DNA of 64,000 nt, taken from the NCBI RefSeq assembly GCF_029761915.1, contig NZ_CP121695.1:6291501-6355500 (forward strand). Direction: 5' to 3'. The position numbers and the translations under genes are program-made. The stretch's first letter is position 1. Each line of letters opens with the position of its first letter. Shown in pieces: positions 28,588 to 37,318 of the stretch. The notes beneath the pieces are model-generated. The model worked only from the letters and a program-made list of their open reading frames with translations. It was not told the origin of the DNA and searched no databases. This stretch comes from Bradyrhizobium sp. CB1650. Its GTDB lineage: Bacteria > Pseudomonadota > Alphaproteobacteria > Rhizobiales > Xanthobacteraceae.

Positions 28588-29777
28588 CAGGATTCGAGTC
28601 CGTGCGAGGCCAGCACGGTCTTCATCCGCCGCGTCGCCAGTTCGGGATTGGCGAGCAGGCCGGCCTGATCGGCCAGGCGGAACAGCTCGGCCAGATGCAG
28701 CACCGACCGCGCGCTCTGCTGGCCGCCGACCATGGTGAAGTGATCCTGATGGCCGTTGAGATAGGCCATGAACACCACGCCGGTCTTGTAGAAGCGCGTC
28801 GGCGCCCTGAAGATGTGGCGCGACAGCGGCACGGTCGGCCCGAGCACATCGTGGAAACCGGCTTCGTCGCCGGCCGCAAGCCGCGACAGCGCGTACGAGG
28901 CCGCCGGCGCGATGGCATCGAAGATGCCGAGCAGCGCGTGCGAAAAGCCCTGGCTATCGCCGGCGATCAGCTCCGCATAGTTGAAATCGTCGCCGGTATA
29001 CATCTTGATGCGCTTGTCGAGACGACGGCGCATGTCAATCTCGCGCTGCTTGTCCAGAAGCGAGACCTTGACGCCGTCGACCTTGGCGGCGTTGCCGTTG
29101 ATGATGGCAACGGCCGTGTCCATCGCCTTGTCGAGATCCTTGGTGCCCCAATATCCCGTGAGCGCCGGGTCGAACATGTCGCCGAGCCAGTGAATGATCA
29201 CGGGCTCGCGCACCTGCGAGAGCACGCGATCGTAGACCTTCGCATAGTCGCCGGCGTTGCGGCCGAGCTTGGCCAGGGCGCGCGAGGCCATCAAAATAAT
29301 CCGGCCGCCGATCTTCTCGACCGCCGAGATCTGCTCCTCATAGGCGCGGATCACGTCGTCGAGGCTTTTGGCATCCTCGACCGCCAGATGATCGGTGCCC
29401 GCACCGCAGAACACCAGCGCATTGCGGCGCTTGGCGGCCGCGACAGAGCGCGTGATCAGTTCCAGCGACGTCGACCAATCCAAGCCCATACCGCGCTGCG
29501 CGGTGTCCATGGCCTCCGCGACGCCAAGACCGAGGTCCCAGACATGCTCCCGGAAGGCGATGGTCCTGTCCCAGTCGACTGACACCGAGAGCCAGGGATC
29601 ATTGTCCGCGAACGGATCGGCAACGGTGTGCACGGCCGAGAACGCCACGCGGTTCAGCGTGCCCTCGAGTTTCGCCGGGAAACTCCGCGAGGCCGCGAGC
29701 CTGTAGGTCTCGATCGAACGATCGGCCTTCGGCAGCTTCAGCGACAGCGACGACATCGGCGGGACGGGCTTATTCAT
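28587..29777 (-). CDS. DUF993 family protein (dihydrodipicolinate-synthase-like barrel)
   Basis: This 396-residue protein matches DUF993: DPWLSVSVDWDRTIAFREHVWDLGLGVAEAMDTAQRGMGLDW, FCGAGTDHL, VIIHWLGDMFDPAL and KVSLLDKQREIDMRRRL. The family is grouped with DHDPS-like aldolases, so a retro-aldol or hydrolytic step on a keto sugar is possible, but the reaction is not known. A Lys in the VDGVKVSLLD segment could form the Schiff base. It lies 10 bases after the dehydrogenase stop and is joined to the isomerase gene by a one-base overlap, so it acts in the same pathway. Confidence 0.83.
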   Translation of the reverse strand: MNKPVPPMSSLSLKLPKADRSIETYRLAASRSFPAKLEGTLNRVAFSAVHTVADPFADNDPWLSVSVDWDRTIAFREHVWDLGLGVAEAMDTAQRGMGLDWSTSLELITRSVAAAKRRNALVFCGAGTDHLAVEDAKSLDDVIRAYEEQISAVEKIGGRIILMASRALAKLGRNAGDYAKVYDRVLSQVREPVIIHWLGDMFDPALTGYWGTKDLDKAMDTAVAIINGNAAKVDGVKVSLLDKQREIDMRRRLDKRIKMYTGDDFNYAELIAGDSQGFSHALLGIFDAIAPAASYALSRLAAGDEAGFHDVLGPTVPLSRHIFRAPTRFYKTGVVFMAYLNGHQDHFTMVGGQQSARSVLHLAELFRLADQAGLLANPELATRRMKTVLASHGLES

Positions 29778-29787
29778 GACGGCCTCC

Positions 29788-30939
29788 TCAGACCTTGATC
29801 GGCGCGACGTCGACCCACCGCCGCTCCTTCCAACTCTTCAACGCGCACTCGGCGAGCTGGACGCCCTTGGCGCCCTCGAGCAGCGTGAACTTGTACGGCG
29901 CATCTTCATAGACATGGCGGATGAACATCTCCCACTGCTCCTTGAAGCCGTTGTCGTAGGTGACGTTGTCCGGCAGCTTCTGCCAGTCGCCGTAGAAATC
30001 GTGCAACCGCTTCTCGTCGGGATTCCAGACCGGACGAGGTGTGGCCTGCCGCGCCTGGATCATGCAGTCGGACAGGCCGGCAACGGCCGAACCCAGCGTA
30101 CCGTCGACCTGGAAGGTGACGAGGTCGTCGCGATAGACGCGCGTGACCCAGGACATGTTGATGTGAGCGATGATGCCGCCCTTGAGCTGGAACGTCGCAT
30201 AGGCGGAATCGTCAGCGGTCGCCTTGTACTTCCCGCCTTGCTCGTCAAAGCGCTCGGGAATGTCGGTGTTTCCGATGCAGACCACGCTCTCGACGTCGCC
30301 GAACAGGTTGTCGAGCACGTAGCGCCAGTGGCACACCATGTCCAGGATGATGCCGCCGCCGTCCTCGCTGCGATAGTTCCAGGACGGCCGCTGCGCCTCC
30401 TGCCAGCCACCCTCGAACACCCAGTAGCCGAACTCGCCGCGCACCGAGAGGATGCGGCCGAAGAAGCCGGAGTCGCGCAGGAATGCGATCTTCTTCAGGC
30501 CAGGCAGGAACAGCTTGTCCTGCACCGTGCCGTGCTTGACGCCCTTGGCGTTGGCGAGCTTCACGACCTCGACCGCCTCCTCGAAATTGGTCGCGATCGG
30601 CTTCTCGCAATAGACATGCTTGCCGGCGTTGATCGCGCGGGACAGAAGGCCGGGCCGCGCCTGCGTGGTCGCGGCGTCGAAAAACATGGTGTCGTTCTTG
30701 TCGGCGAGCGCCGCGTCGAGGTCGGTGGTCCAGCGCGCGATGTTGAACTGCTTGGCGAGCCGCTCGATCTTGTCGGCGTTGCGGCCGACCAGGATCGGAT
30801 CTGGCATCACGCGGTCGCCGTTCCTGAGCCTGACGCCGCCCTGGTCGCGGATCGCCACGATCGAGCGGATCAGATGCTGATTGAGCCCCATACGGCCGGT
30901 GATGCCGTTCATGATGAGGCCGAGGCGTTGCGTGGTCAT
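29788..30939 (-). CDS. Gfo/Idh/MocA family NAD(P)-dependent oxidoreductase
   Basis: This 383-residue dehydrogenase has an N-terminal Rossmann fold (GLIMNGITGRMGLNQHL) and the catalytic-region motif VYCEKPIATN, with Lys of EKP as the usual catalytic residue. The C-terminal substrate domain includes GGIILDMVCHWRYVLDNLFG. Such enzymes oxidise or reduce sugars or inositols with NAD(P). The stop of the enolase-superfamily gene overlaps its ATG by four bases. In the operon it would act between transport and cleavage or isomerisation of the sugar-like substrate. Confidence 0.88.
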   Translation of the reverse strand: MTTQRLGLIMNGITGRMGLNQHLIRSIVAIRDQGGVRLRNGDRVMPDPILVGRNADKIERLAKQFNIARWTTDLDAALADKNDTMFFDAATTQARPGLLSRAINAGKHVYCEKPIATNFEEAVEVVKLANAKGVKHGTVQDKLFLPGLKKIAFLRDSGFFGRILSVRGEFGYWVFEGGWQEAQRPSWNYRSEDGGGIILDMVCHWRYVLDNLFGDVESVVCIGNTDIPERFDEQGGKYKATADDSAYATFQLKGGIIAHINMSWVTRVYRDDLVTFQVDGTLGSAVAGLSDCMIQARQATPRPVWNPDEKRLHDFYGDWQKLPDNVTYDNGFKEQWEMFIRHVYEDAPYKFTLLEGAKGVQLAECALKSWKERRWVDVAPIKV

Positions 30940-32333
30940 GCCGATTGCTCCTGAAGTGATTTCGGTTGTTCAAGCGGGGGCAGCGCCGACCAGTCCGGAT
31001 GGACCGACGTCGCAAAGCCCGTTGCGACCAGCGATCCCGTCAGGAGATCGCCGTTTTGAATCTTGAGCCGAACGTCTTGCCCGGCATCGGCATAGAGATC
31101 GGGATGGGCCTTCGCGAAGGCCTCGGCTTCGTCGGCGGACGTCTCGCCGAAACCATCGACGTAGTGATGGCCGTTCCGCTCGGCGTGAGCGACGCCGATC
31201 AGCGCGCCGAGCGCGAGATCCTGCTGCACGGCAAGGCCGGCCTGGCAGGTCAGGTCCTCGCCGGTCACGAAGAACCTCTCTCCGCCTGCGCTCCATTTCG
31301 CCGCGCGCGTTGCGTTGACGATGGACTTGTAGAGCCCCTTGCAGGACTTCGAGGAAATGCCGCGATAGCCGAGCGCCCGCGCCGCCGGGAACGCATCGTA
31401 GGAATCATCGGCCTCGTCGATGATGAAGCCGCGCGCCGTGAGCGAGCCGAGCGGCGACTGCCGCGTGATGTCGCGCGGCATCGGCTGTTCGACATAGAGC
31501 AGACGTGACGAGATCGATCGAAGCCCGGGATCGCGATCGAGCGGATCGATCAGCGCGCGCAACGCGGCGAGATCGGCGTACTGCTCGTTCGCGTCGAGGG
31601 TCACCTTGCAATCATGACCAAGCGCGTCGAGCTCCCTGCCGATCCGCGCCAGCCTTGCCGCATCGGCCGCCGGATCGCCCGACAGCTTCAGCTTGAAATA
31701 GCGCGCACCGGCATTCCCCTGCGCGTCGGCGACACCGCCCTCGCCTTCGACGATGTCGTCGAGACCTACAGTGTGGCGGACCGCGACGCGCGGCAGCGGC
31801 TTCCGTCCGGCGAGAAACTGCGCAGTATCCGCGTTCTTCAGATCGGGCGAGAGCCGCGCATCGATGCCGGCAATGTTGCCGCCCATACCGTCGAAGAAAT
31901 TGATGTTGGTGGCGCGCAGCAGCGCATCGAGAATCGCCTTGTCGATCTCGGCTGGCCCATAGGCCGCGGCAAGCGGCGGGATGTTCTCCTTCGCGCAAGC
32001 CGCGACCTGTGCGCCGATGCAGGCGGCATGCAGTCCGAACGCCGTCTGAAAGCCTGACTGGGCCAGATAGAGGCCGCGCGCGATCGCGAGCGAACGCCTG
32101 AGCCCGTCGACCGTCTGCGCCGGCGACAGCTCCGGCCGCTTGTCGAACCACTTCGGCACCAGCAGCTCGGCGCTGGCGCCGACCGCAGTCCCCCTGCCCT
32201 CGACCTCGATCTCGGCCCGCACGAAGAGCTGCGGGGTCGCATCGATCGTGATGGCGCCGAAGCGGAACGGCCGCGCGAACCGCACGGGCCGTTCAAAGAA
32301 TGCGATGTCTCGCAGCTTCAGGCGCACAGCCAT
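30936..32333 (-). CDS. Enolase-superfamily enzyme (mandelate racemase/muconate lactonizing type)
   Basis: This 465-residue enzyme has the enolase-superfamily barrel signature: K214-x-K216 (YFKLKLSG), metal ligands D247 (TLDANEQY), E282 (YVEQPMP) and D306/E307 (IIDEADD), and a Lys at 329 (SSKSCKG). These residues abstract the alpha proton of a carboxylate, as in sugar-acid dehydratases and racemases. It is longer than typical members (about 370-420). It lies between the ABC transporter genes and the dehydrogenase gene, 4 bases after the ATPase gene on the template and overlapping the Gfo/Idh/MocA start, so a sugar-acid or related carboxylate is the likely substrate. Confidence 0.85.
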   Translation of the reverse strand: MAVRLKLRDIAFFERPVRFARPFRFGAITIDATPQLFVRAEIEVEGRGTAVGASAELLVPKWFDKRPELSPAQTVDGLRRSLAIARGLYLAQSGFQTAFGLHAACIGAQVAACAKENIPPLAAAYGPAEIDKAILDALLRATNINFFDGMGGNIAGIDARLSPDLKNADTAQFLAGRKPLPRVAVRHTVGLDDIVEGEGGVADAQGNAGARYFKLKLSGDPAADAARLARIGRELDALGHDCKVTLDANEQYADLAALRALIDPLDRDPGLRSISSRLLYVEQPMPRDITRQSPLGSLTARGFIIDEADDSYDAFPAARALGYRGISSKSCKGLYKSIVNATRAAKWSAGGERFFVTGEDLTCQAGLAVQQDLALGALIGVAHAERNGHHYVDGFGETSADEAEAFAKAHPDLYADAGQDVRLKIQNGDLLTGSLVATGFATSVHPDWSALPPLEQPKSLQEQSA

Positions 32334-32337
32334 GGCT

Positions 32338-33186
32338 CTAGTCCAGCGTCCCCTGCGTGAAGAAGTGCTTGCGGATGCGTTGCACGAGCTCGGTGAAGAC
32401 CGGGTCGGCCATCACGTCGAGCGAGCGTGGGCGCGGCAGCGGCACGTCGTAGATTGCGGCGATCGCACCCGGCCGCTCGGTCATGACTAGCACGCGGTCG
32501 GCGAGGAACACGGCCTCTGGAATCGAATGGGTGATCAGGAGCACCGTCTTGCGCGTTTCGCGCTGGATCCGCATCAGCTCGACGTTCATGCGCTCGCGCG
32601 TCAGCGCGTCCAGCGCGCCGAACGGCTCGTCCATCAGCATGATCTTGGGATCATGCACCAGTGCGCGACAGATCGAGGCGCGCTGCTGCATGCCGCCCGA
32701 GAGCTGCCAGGGCAGCTTCCTCTCGAACCCTTCGAGGCCGACCAGCTTCAACAGCTCCTTGGCACGGGCGAGATACTTGTCCCGCGGCAGCCGCTTCATG
32801 TCGATCGGCAGCATCACGTTGGAGATGATGTTGCGCCACGGCAGGAGCAGTGCGTTCTGGAAGACGATGCCGACATTGCCGTGCGGCGTCGCCACCTTCT
32901 CGCCCTCGACCAGGATCTCGCCGGTGGTCGGCGGCAACAGTCCCGAGATCAGCTTGAGCAGCGTGGACTTGCCGCAGCCGGAGGGACCGACCACGACGAA
33001 GAACTCGCCGTCATTGATGTGGAAGTCGAGCGGCCGCAGCGACGGCACGTCGCCGTCGCGCGTCCGATAGGTCTTCGACACGCCGGACAGCTTGATGCCC
33101 GACGCGTCGCTGCCGGCCCGGTCGCTCACCAGTCTCAGATGCGCGGCCGGTTGCACGTCGTCACTCAATCTTGCCGCCGGTTTCAC
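32338..33186 (-). CDS. ABC transporter ATP-binding protein, NitT/TauT (SsuB/TauB) type
   Basis: This 282-residue ATPase is of the nitrate/sulfonate/taurine class: Walker A GPSGCGKST, Q-loop FQNALLLPWRN, signature LSGGMQQRASICRAL, Walker B IMLMDEPFGALDALTRE and ITHSIPEAVFLADRV. The first 35 residues form a charged extension. The start is GTG at 33186, overlapping the binding-protein stop (GTGA). It energises the permease encoded at 34232-35041. It is followed at once by the enolase-superfamily gene, an unusual partner for this transporter class. Confidence 0.92.
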   Translation of the reverse strand: MKPAARLSDDVQPAAHLRLVSDRAGSDASGIKLSGVSKTYRTRDGDVPSLRPLDFHINDGEFFVVVGPSGCGKSTLLKLISGLLPPTTGEILVEGEKVATPHGNVGIVFQNALLLPWRNIISNVMLPIDMKRLPRDKYLARAKELLKLVGLEGFERKLPWQLSGGMQQRASICRALVHDPKIMLMDEPFGALDALTRERMNVELMRIQRETRKTVLLITHSIPEAVFLADRVLVMTERPGAIAAIYDVPLPRPRSLDVMADPVFTELVQRIRKHFFTQGTLD

Positions 33187-34175
33187 GAGTTGCCCTTCGG
33201 CAGGTAATCGTTGGTGTAGAAGGCCTTCGGGTTCTCCTTGGCCTTGGCATCGAGCCCGCCATATTCGACCATCAGATTGACGGAGTCGGTCATGTTCTGG
33301 TCGGTGACCTGGAACGGCCGTTTGCTCTTGGTCTCCGCCGTCCGGTAGAGCGGGACGGTCAGCTCAAAGCCCTGCGTCAGCGTCTCGATCTTGCCACCCT
33401 TCGGGTTGGCATCGAGGATCGACTGCGCCGCCGCCTTCGGTTCCTTCTCGGCAGCTTCCACCGCCTTGGTTGTCGCCGACATGAAGCGGCGGACGAGATC
33501 GGCATTGGCCTTCACATAATCGGAATTGGCGATGATGCCGGAAGACACCATGTTGATGCCGTAGTCGGCGAACTTGATCGGATAGACGTCCTTGCCGGTG
33601 GCGTCCTTGATCTTCATCGACTGGTCCATGACGTAGCCGAGCAAGAGATCGGCCTGACCGTTGATGACGGCATTGAGCTTGGTCTGGCCATCGCCGGCGA
33701 CGGTATGGAAGTCGCTTTCCTTCAGCCCGGTCTTCTTCAGGAACAGCGGCCAGATCTGCGTCATGGAGTCGGCGGGCGTGATCGCCACCGTCTTACCCTT
33801 GATGTCCTCGGGCTTCTTGATGTTCTTGTCGGCGAAGCCCATGGCGGACATCGGGCTGGTCTGGAGCAGCACGCCGGTCGCGATCACGGGCGCGCCCTTG
33901 ATAGCCGCGCGCATCATGGTGGGGACGTCGACATAGCCGAAATCGGCGGTCTTGGCCGCTACGGCCTGCGTGGTCGCCGCAGAGCCGCGGCCTTCCTGGA
34001 TCTCGAGGTCGATGCCCTCGGCGGCATAGATGCCCTTGGCCTTGCCGTAATAGAACGGCGCGTGCTCGCCGTAGACGTACCAGTTCAGCATCAGAACGAC
34101 CTTGTCGGCCGCCTGCGCCGGCGCAACCGAAAGCGCCATCAGCGCCGCCGAGACAGCTCCTATCCACCGCTTCAT
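33183..34175 (-). CDS. ABC transporter substrate-binding protein (NMT1/THI5-like, SsuA/TauA type)
   Basis: This 330-residue periplasmic protein has a clear signal peptide (MKRWIGAVSAALMALSVAPAQA/ADK). The NMT1/SsuA fold then begins with VVLMLNWYVYGEHAPFYYGKAKGIYAAEGIDLEI. Segments EGRGSAATTQAVAAKTADFGYVDVPT and GKTVAITPADS are typical. NMT1-type proteins bind pyrimidine precursors, sulfonates or aromatic acids; the neighbouring sugar-type enzymes leave the ligand open. It lies between the permease and ATPase genes and overlaps the latter. Confidence 0.9.
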   Translation of the reverse strand: MKRWIGAVSAALMALSVAPAQAADKVVLMLNWYVYGEHAPFYYGKAKGIYAAEGIDLEIQEGRGSAATTQAVAAKTADFGYVDVPTMMRAAIKGAPVIATGVLLQTSPMSAMGFADKNIKKPEDIKGKTVAITPADSMTQIWPLFLKKTGLKESDFHTVAGDGQTKLNAVINGQADLLLGYVMDQSMKIKDATGKDVYPIKFADYGINMVSSGIIANSDYVKANADLVRRFMSATTKAVEAAEKEPKAAAQSILDANPKGGKIETLTQGFELTVPLYRTAETKSKRPFQVTDQNMTDSVNLMVEYGGLDAKAKENPKAFYTNDYLPKGNS

Positions 34176-34231
34176 CTACTCTCTCCCTTGTCCTCGTTGC
34201 TTCGGCCGTTGCTGGCCGTTCGTTGCTTCGC

Positions 34232-35041
34232 TCAAGAGGCGAAAATCACGTCCTCGCGCTGGCTGACATGCCAGGGAATGATCAGCTTCTCGATCCGATC
34301 CACGATCCAGAACAGCACCACGCCGAGCAGCGCGAGGATCACGAGCGCAGCAAACATCGTCGGCAGGTCGAACGTGCCGATCGAGCGCTGCATCACATAG
34401 CCGATACCGGAATTGGAACCGACGAATTCGCCGACAACGGCGCCGACCACGGCGAGCGTGACCGACACCTTCAGACCCGAGAAGATCGCAGGCAGCGCAT
34501 GCGGCAGGTTCACCGCGCGGAACACTTGCAGCCGGCTGCCCTGCATGGCGCGGGCGAGATCGACCATATCAGGGTCAACGGATTTGAAGCCCTGCACGGC
34601 CGAGACCACCACCGGGAAGAAGCCGAGCAGGAACGCCGAGATCACCTTCGGCACGATGCCGAAGCCGAACCAGACCACGAACAGCGGCGCGATCGCGATC
34701 TTCGGCACGGACTGCGAGAACACCAGCAGCGGATAGACATAGCTCTCGACCGTCTTCGACCCCGCGATCAGCATCGCCACGGGAATGCCGAACAGCGCCG
34801 AGAGCACGAAGCCGCAAACAGTCGCATAAGTCGTCGGCCAGGACTGGCGCAGCAGTTCCGGCCAGTCGGTGCGCAGCACGGCCACCACATCGGCCGGCGC
34901 CGGGATCTGATAGGCGGGGATCTTGAACAGCCGGATCGCGAGATCCCAGGCCACGACGATGAAGACCAGAAACAACAACGGCCGTACCCAGGCCGCATTC
35001 AACATCTTGGACACCGCACCCTGCGGCTTTCGTTCAGCCAC
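34232..35041 (-). CDS. ABC transporter permease, NitT/TauT (SsuC/TauC) type
   Basis: This 269-residue permease has about six membrane helices and the EAA loop (DMVDLARAMQGSRLQVFRAVNLPHALPAIFSGLKVS). Family segments include VFSQSVPKIAIAPLFVVWFGFG and VGEFVGSNSGIGYVM. The start is GTG at 35041 with GGGAG about 7 bases upstream. It is the first gene of the seven-gene leftward operon. A 31-base dyad that overlaps a plausible promoter lies 41-71 bases upstream of the start. Confidence 0.92.
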   Translation of the reverse strand: MAERKPQGAVSKMLNAAWVRPLLFLVFIVVAWDLAIRLFKIPAYQIPAPADVVAVLRTDWPELLRQSWPTTYATVCGFVLSALFGIPVAMLIAGSKTVESYVYPLLVFSQSVPKIAIAPLFVVWFGFGIVPKVISAFLLGFFPVVVSAVQGFKSVDPDMVDLARAMQGSRLQVFRAVNLPHALPAIFSGLKVSVTLAVVGAVVGEFVGSNSGIGYVMQRSIGTFDLPTMFAALVILALLGVVLFWIVDRIEKLIIPWHVSQREDVIFAS

Positions 35042-35077
35042 GTCTCACTCCCGGCAGTCTTTTTGGTTCGGGCGAGA

Positions 35078-35112
35078 AATTAACCCGTTGGATAAATACT
35101 GTCCAGCGGTTT
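35078..35112 (-). promoter_or_regulatory. Candidate promoter with overlapping operator for the ABC/enolase operon
   Basis: On the minus strand TGGACA (35105-35100) is followed after 16 bases by TTAATT (35083-35078), a fair -35 but weak -10 element. An 11-bp imperfect inverted repeat (AACCCGTTGGA / TCCAGCGGTTT, 9 of 11 paired, 9-base centre, 35082-35112) covers both elements. It lies between the permease start and the same-strand TetR gene, whose product is the obvious candidate binder. Confidence 0.45.
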
Positions 35113-35144
35113 CCCCTGTGACGTTTTGCGCCTGTTCCCGTCTC

Positions 35145-35228
35145 GTCATGCCCGGACTTGTCCCGGGCATCCACGTCTTTTCTCACGCGCGGATACGCGT
35201 GGATGGCCGGGACAAGCCCGGCCATGAC
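35145..35228. repeat. Dispersed palindromic element, family 1, copy A
   Basis: This 84-base element has mirrored ends: GTCATGCCCGGACTTGTCCC at the left, and a right end reading GGGACAAGCCCGGCCATGAC. Each arm can also form its own small hairpin. It fills the gap between the permease operon and the TetR gene. A second copy lies at 43422-43506. Confidence 0.85.
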
Positions 35229-35249
35229 GAATACGGCACAAGTGTTGGA

Positions 35250-35957
35250 TTAAACCGTCTGCGTCTCCGCAGCGCGCGACTTCGGCGGCTTGACGATCTC
35301 GAGCAGCTCCGCCGATCGCCCGGTCAGCGCGGCCAGCACGAGGCCGACCATGTGGGCGAGCCGCTCATCCTTGGCGTCCTTGGCGAGCAGGTCGCGGCCG
35401 AAGATCACGCTCAAGGTGGCCGAATTCGAGAGATAGAAGAAGCACAGCGCCGCGATCGAGATGTAGAGCTGCACCGGATCGACGGCGACCTGGAAGTCGC
35501 CGCTATCGACGCCGCGCCGCACCACGGTGCGGATCATCTCGACGAAGGGCGAATGCATCGACTTGACCTTGGTCGAGCGCTTCAGATGCTTTGCCCGCGC
35601 GAGGTTCTCAGTCTGCAGCAGCGACAGGAATTCAGGGTTGCGCAGAAAGTAGTTCCAGGTGAACTCGATCAGCCGCCTGATCGCCTCGGGCGGATCGAGA
35701 TGCTCGAGATCGAGTCCCCGCTCCTCGCTGCGGATCTTGTCGTAGGCGCCTTCGAGCACCGCGAGATAGAGATCGTCCTTGTTCCCGACGTGATAGTAGA
35801 GCATCCGCTTGTTGGCGCCGGCCTTGGCGGCGATACGGTCGACCCTTGCACCGGCAAGCCCGTGGGCCGAAAACTCCTGCTTGGCAGCCTCGAGGATGCG
35901 CAGCCGCATCCCTTCGGGATCACGCTGCCATCTCAGATTTCGCTTTGCCTTCGCCAA
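35250..35957 (-). CDS. TetR-family transcriptional regulator
   Basis: This 235-residue regulator has an N-terminal helix-turn-helix: RLRILEAAKQEFSAHGLAGARVDRIAAKAGANKRMLYYHVGNKDDLY. A helical ligand domain with a C-terminal part of the kind seen in many rhizobial TetR proteins follows. It lies upstream of, and in the same direction as, the ABC/enolase/dehydrogenase operon, separated from it by a palindromic element and the candidate operator at 35082-35112. Control of that operon is the simplest guess. Confidence 0.88.
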   Translation of the reverse strand: MAKAKRNLRWQRDPEGMRLRILEAAKQEFSAHGLAGARVDRIAAKAGANKRMLYYHVGNKDDLYLAVLEGAYDKIRSEERGLDLEHLDPPEAIRRLIEFTWNYFLRNPEFLSLLQTENLARAKHLKRSTKVKSMHSPFVEMIRTVVRRGVDSGDFQVAVDPVQLYISIAALCFFYLSNSATLSVIFGRDLLAKDAKDERLAHMVGLVLAALTGRSAELLEIVKPPKSRAAETQTV

Positions 35958-36082
35958 ACCGGTTGCTCGCTGGGTGCTCTCACGACGTCATGTAGCATGC
36001 GCGCGGAGGTTTGAGAATGAAGGATGGCATCCCCCGAGCGATCCAAGGTCCTCGGCGGCGGGACACGACGTCACTTGTTTTC

Positions 36083-36190
36083 GTCATTCCGGGGCGCGCC
36101 CCCTTGGGCGCGAGCCCGGAATCCATCGTGCGGCAGGATGAGTGGACGAATGGATTCCGGGCTCGTCGCTCCGCGACGCCCCGGAATGAC
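36083..36190. repeat. Dispersed palindromic element, family 2, full copy
   Basis: This element runs from GTCATTCCGGGGCGCG to CGACGCCCCGGAATGAC, with inner mirrored GAGCCCGGAATCCAT / ATGGATTCCGGGCTCG arms. It takes up much of the 295-base gap between the TetR gene and the VOC gene. Short open frames across it are not convincing genes. A shortened relative lies at 54420-54459. Confidence 0.85.
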
Positions 36191-36252
36191 GGGGGAGAGA
36201 GGCGTTCGCTGCCTCAATATCGTCACTGCAATGATGAGTGGAGAGATCGGCT

Positions 36253-37101
36253 TCAATCCGCCGACCTCGGCGAACGCTCCAGGAGGATGGTCTGAATCCC
36301 GCAGGTGCCGTTCCTGACCGTCATCACCCGCGTGCCGGGCTTGCGGCCGTTGCGCACCTCGCTGACGTCGATGCCGGCCGAGATCAGGCGGGCGCGCGTG
36401 GCCTCGATGTCGGCCACCCGCCAGCTCAGGCCCCACAGCCGGTCATGTGCGAGGTCGCCGCCGGCGACCGGCCGCCGCACCACCTCGACGATCAGGTCGC
36501 CGCAGCGGAAGAACATGAGCTGACCCCAATCCTGGTGCGAGCGGTCGAGCGCCAGATCGAGCCCCAGCCGCGCACCGTAGAGCGCGGCCGCACGCTCGGA
36601 GTCCTCGGTCGCGACCACGACGTGGTCGAGGGCGTCGATCGGCGCGACGTCCCTCGGCGGCGACGGCGGACGCTCGTCCGCGAGTTCGAGGAAGAACATG
36701 CGCACGCCGCGCGTCAGCTCAGTCGCGGCGCGCGTACGCTTCCAGTGCAGGACCGCGCCGGTCTCCGCGTCGCTGCTTTCGACTTCGGCGACCGGTTCCG
36801 GCTTCAGCGCGACCCGCTCCAGCCGCCGGTGCATCTTGCCCATGTCTGCGACACGAAAGCACAGGCTCGCGAGCATCCCTTCGCGATCCTCCAGCAACGC
36901 GCGCATGCGATCAGCGGTCACGTTGAAGCCGCTCGGCGCCATCAGCTCGATCGTCATGTTGGCAAGCGTGAACAGCACGCGGTCGGCGCCCTCGCCGGAA
37001 TTCTGCCAGGCCGGTGCGCGCCCCAGCAGCGTCTGATAGGCCGCCTTGGCGGTACCGATGTCCTTGACCAGAGCGACGACGTGATCGAGGCCGGTGATCA
37101 T
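36253..37101 (-). CDS. VOC (glyoxalase/bleomycin-resistance fold) family protein
   Basis: This 282-residue protein has two vicinal-oxygen-chelate modules. The first begins GLDHVVALVKDIGTAKAAYQTLLG (about 3-140) and the second begins ALDHVVVATEDSERAAALYGARLGLDL (about 155-275). His and Glu in each module could bind a metal ion (LDHVV, IELMAP, LIVEVV). Members are isomerases, dioxygenases or lyases, and the reaction cannot be chosen from the sequence. It is transcribed away from a sugar kinase gene across a 217-base gap in which no clear operator was seen. Confidence 0.82.
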   Translation of the reverse strand: MITGLDHVVALVKDIGTAKAAYQTLLGRAPAWQNSGEGADRVLFTLANMTIELMAPSGFNVTADRMRALLEDREGMLASLCFRVADMGKMHRRLERVALKPEPVAEVESSDAETGAVLHWKRTRAATELTRGVRMFFLELADERPPSPPRDVAPIDALDHVVVATEDSERAAALYGARLGLDLALDRSHQDWGQLMFFRCGDLIVEVVRRPVAGGDLAHDRLWGLSWRVADIEATRARLISAGIDVSEVRNGRKPGTRVMTVRNGTCGIQTILLERSPRSAD

Positions 37102-37318
37102 TTTCCCTCCCCTCCGATTCGCCTGGAACTGAAAATCGATCCGGCGCGGCGGCTTCGCTTGGGCATTGCGCTCGCCGTGTCATGGTCGTATTCCGGCCTA
37201 AAGCTCACCTCAAGCGCTTCGGGTGGCGGCTTTGCGAATAATTTCGGCGTCTCCTGAACGGAACCGGTGCTAGAGTAAACCCGCCGGCCGGGACCACCCA
37301 GCGCATTACGGACAACCA

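Noticed and set aside
35145..35228. Palindromic elements considered as CRISPR repeats
   Set aside because: Copies are single and kilobases apart, with no regular spacers and no cas genes.
36011..36317. Two short plus-strand frames between the TetR and VOC genes
   Set aside because: They run across the palindromic element at 36083-36190 and lack a ribosome-binding site or recognisable domain.
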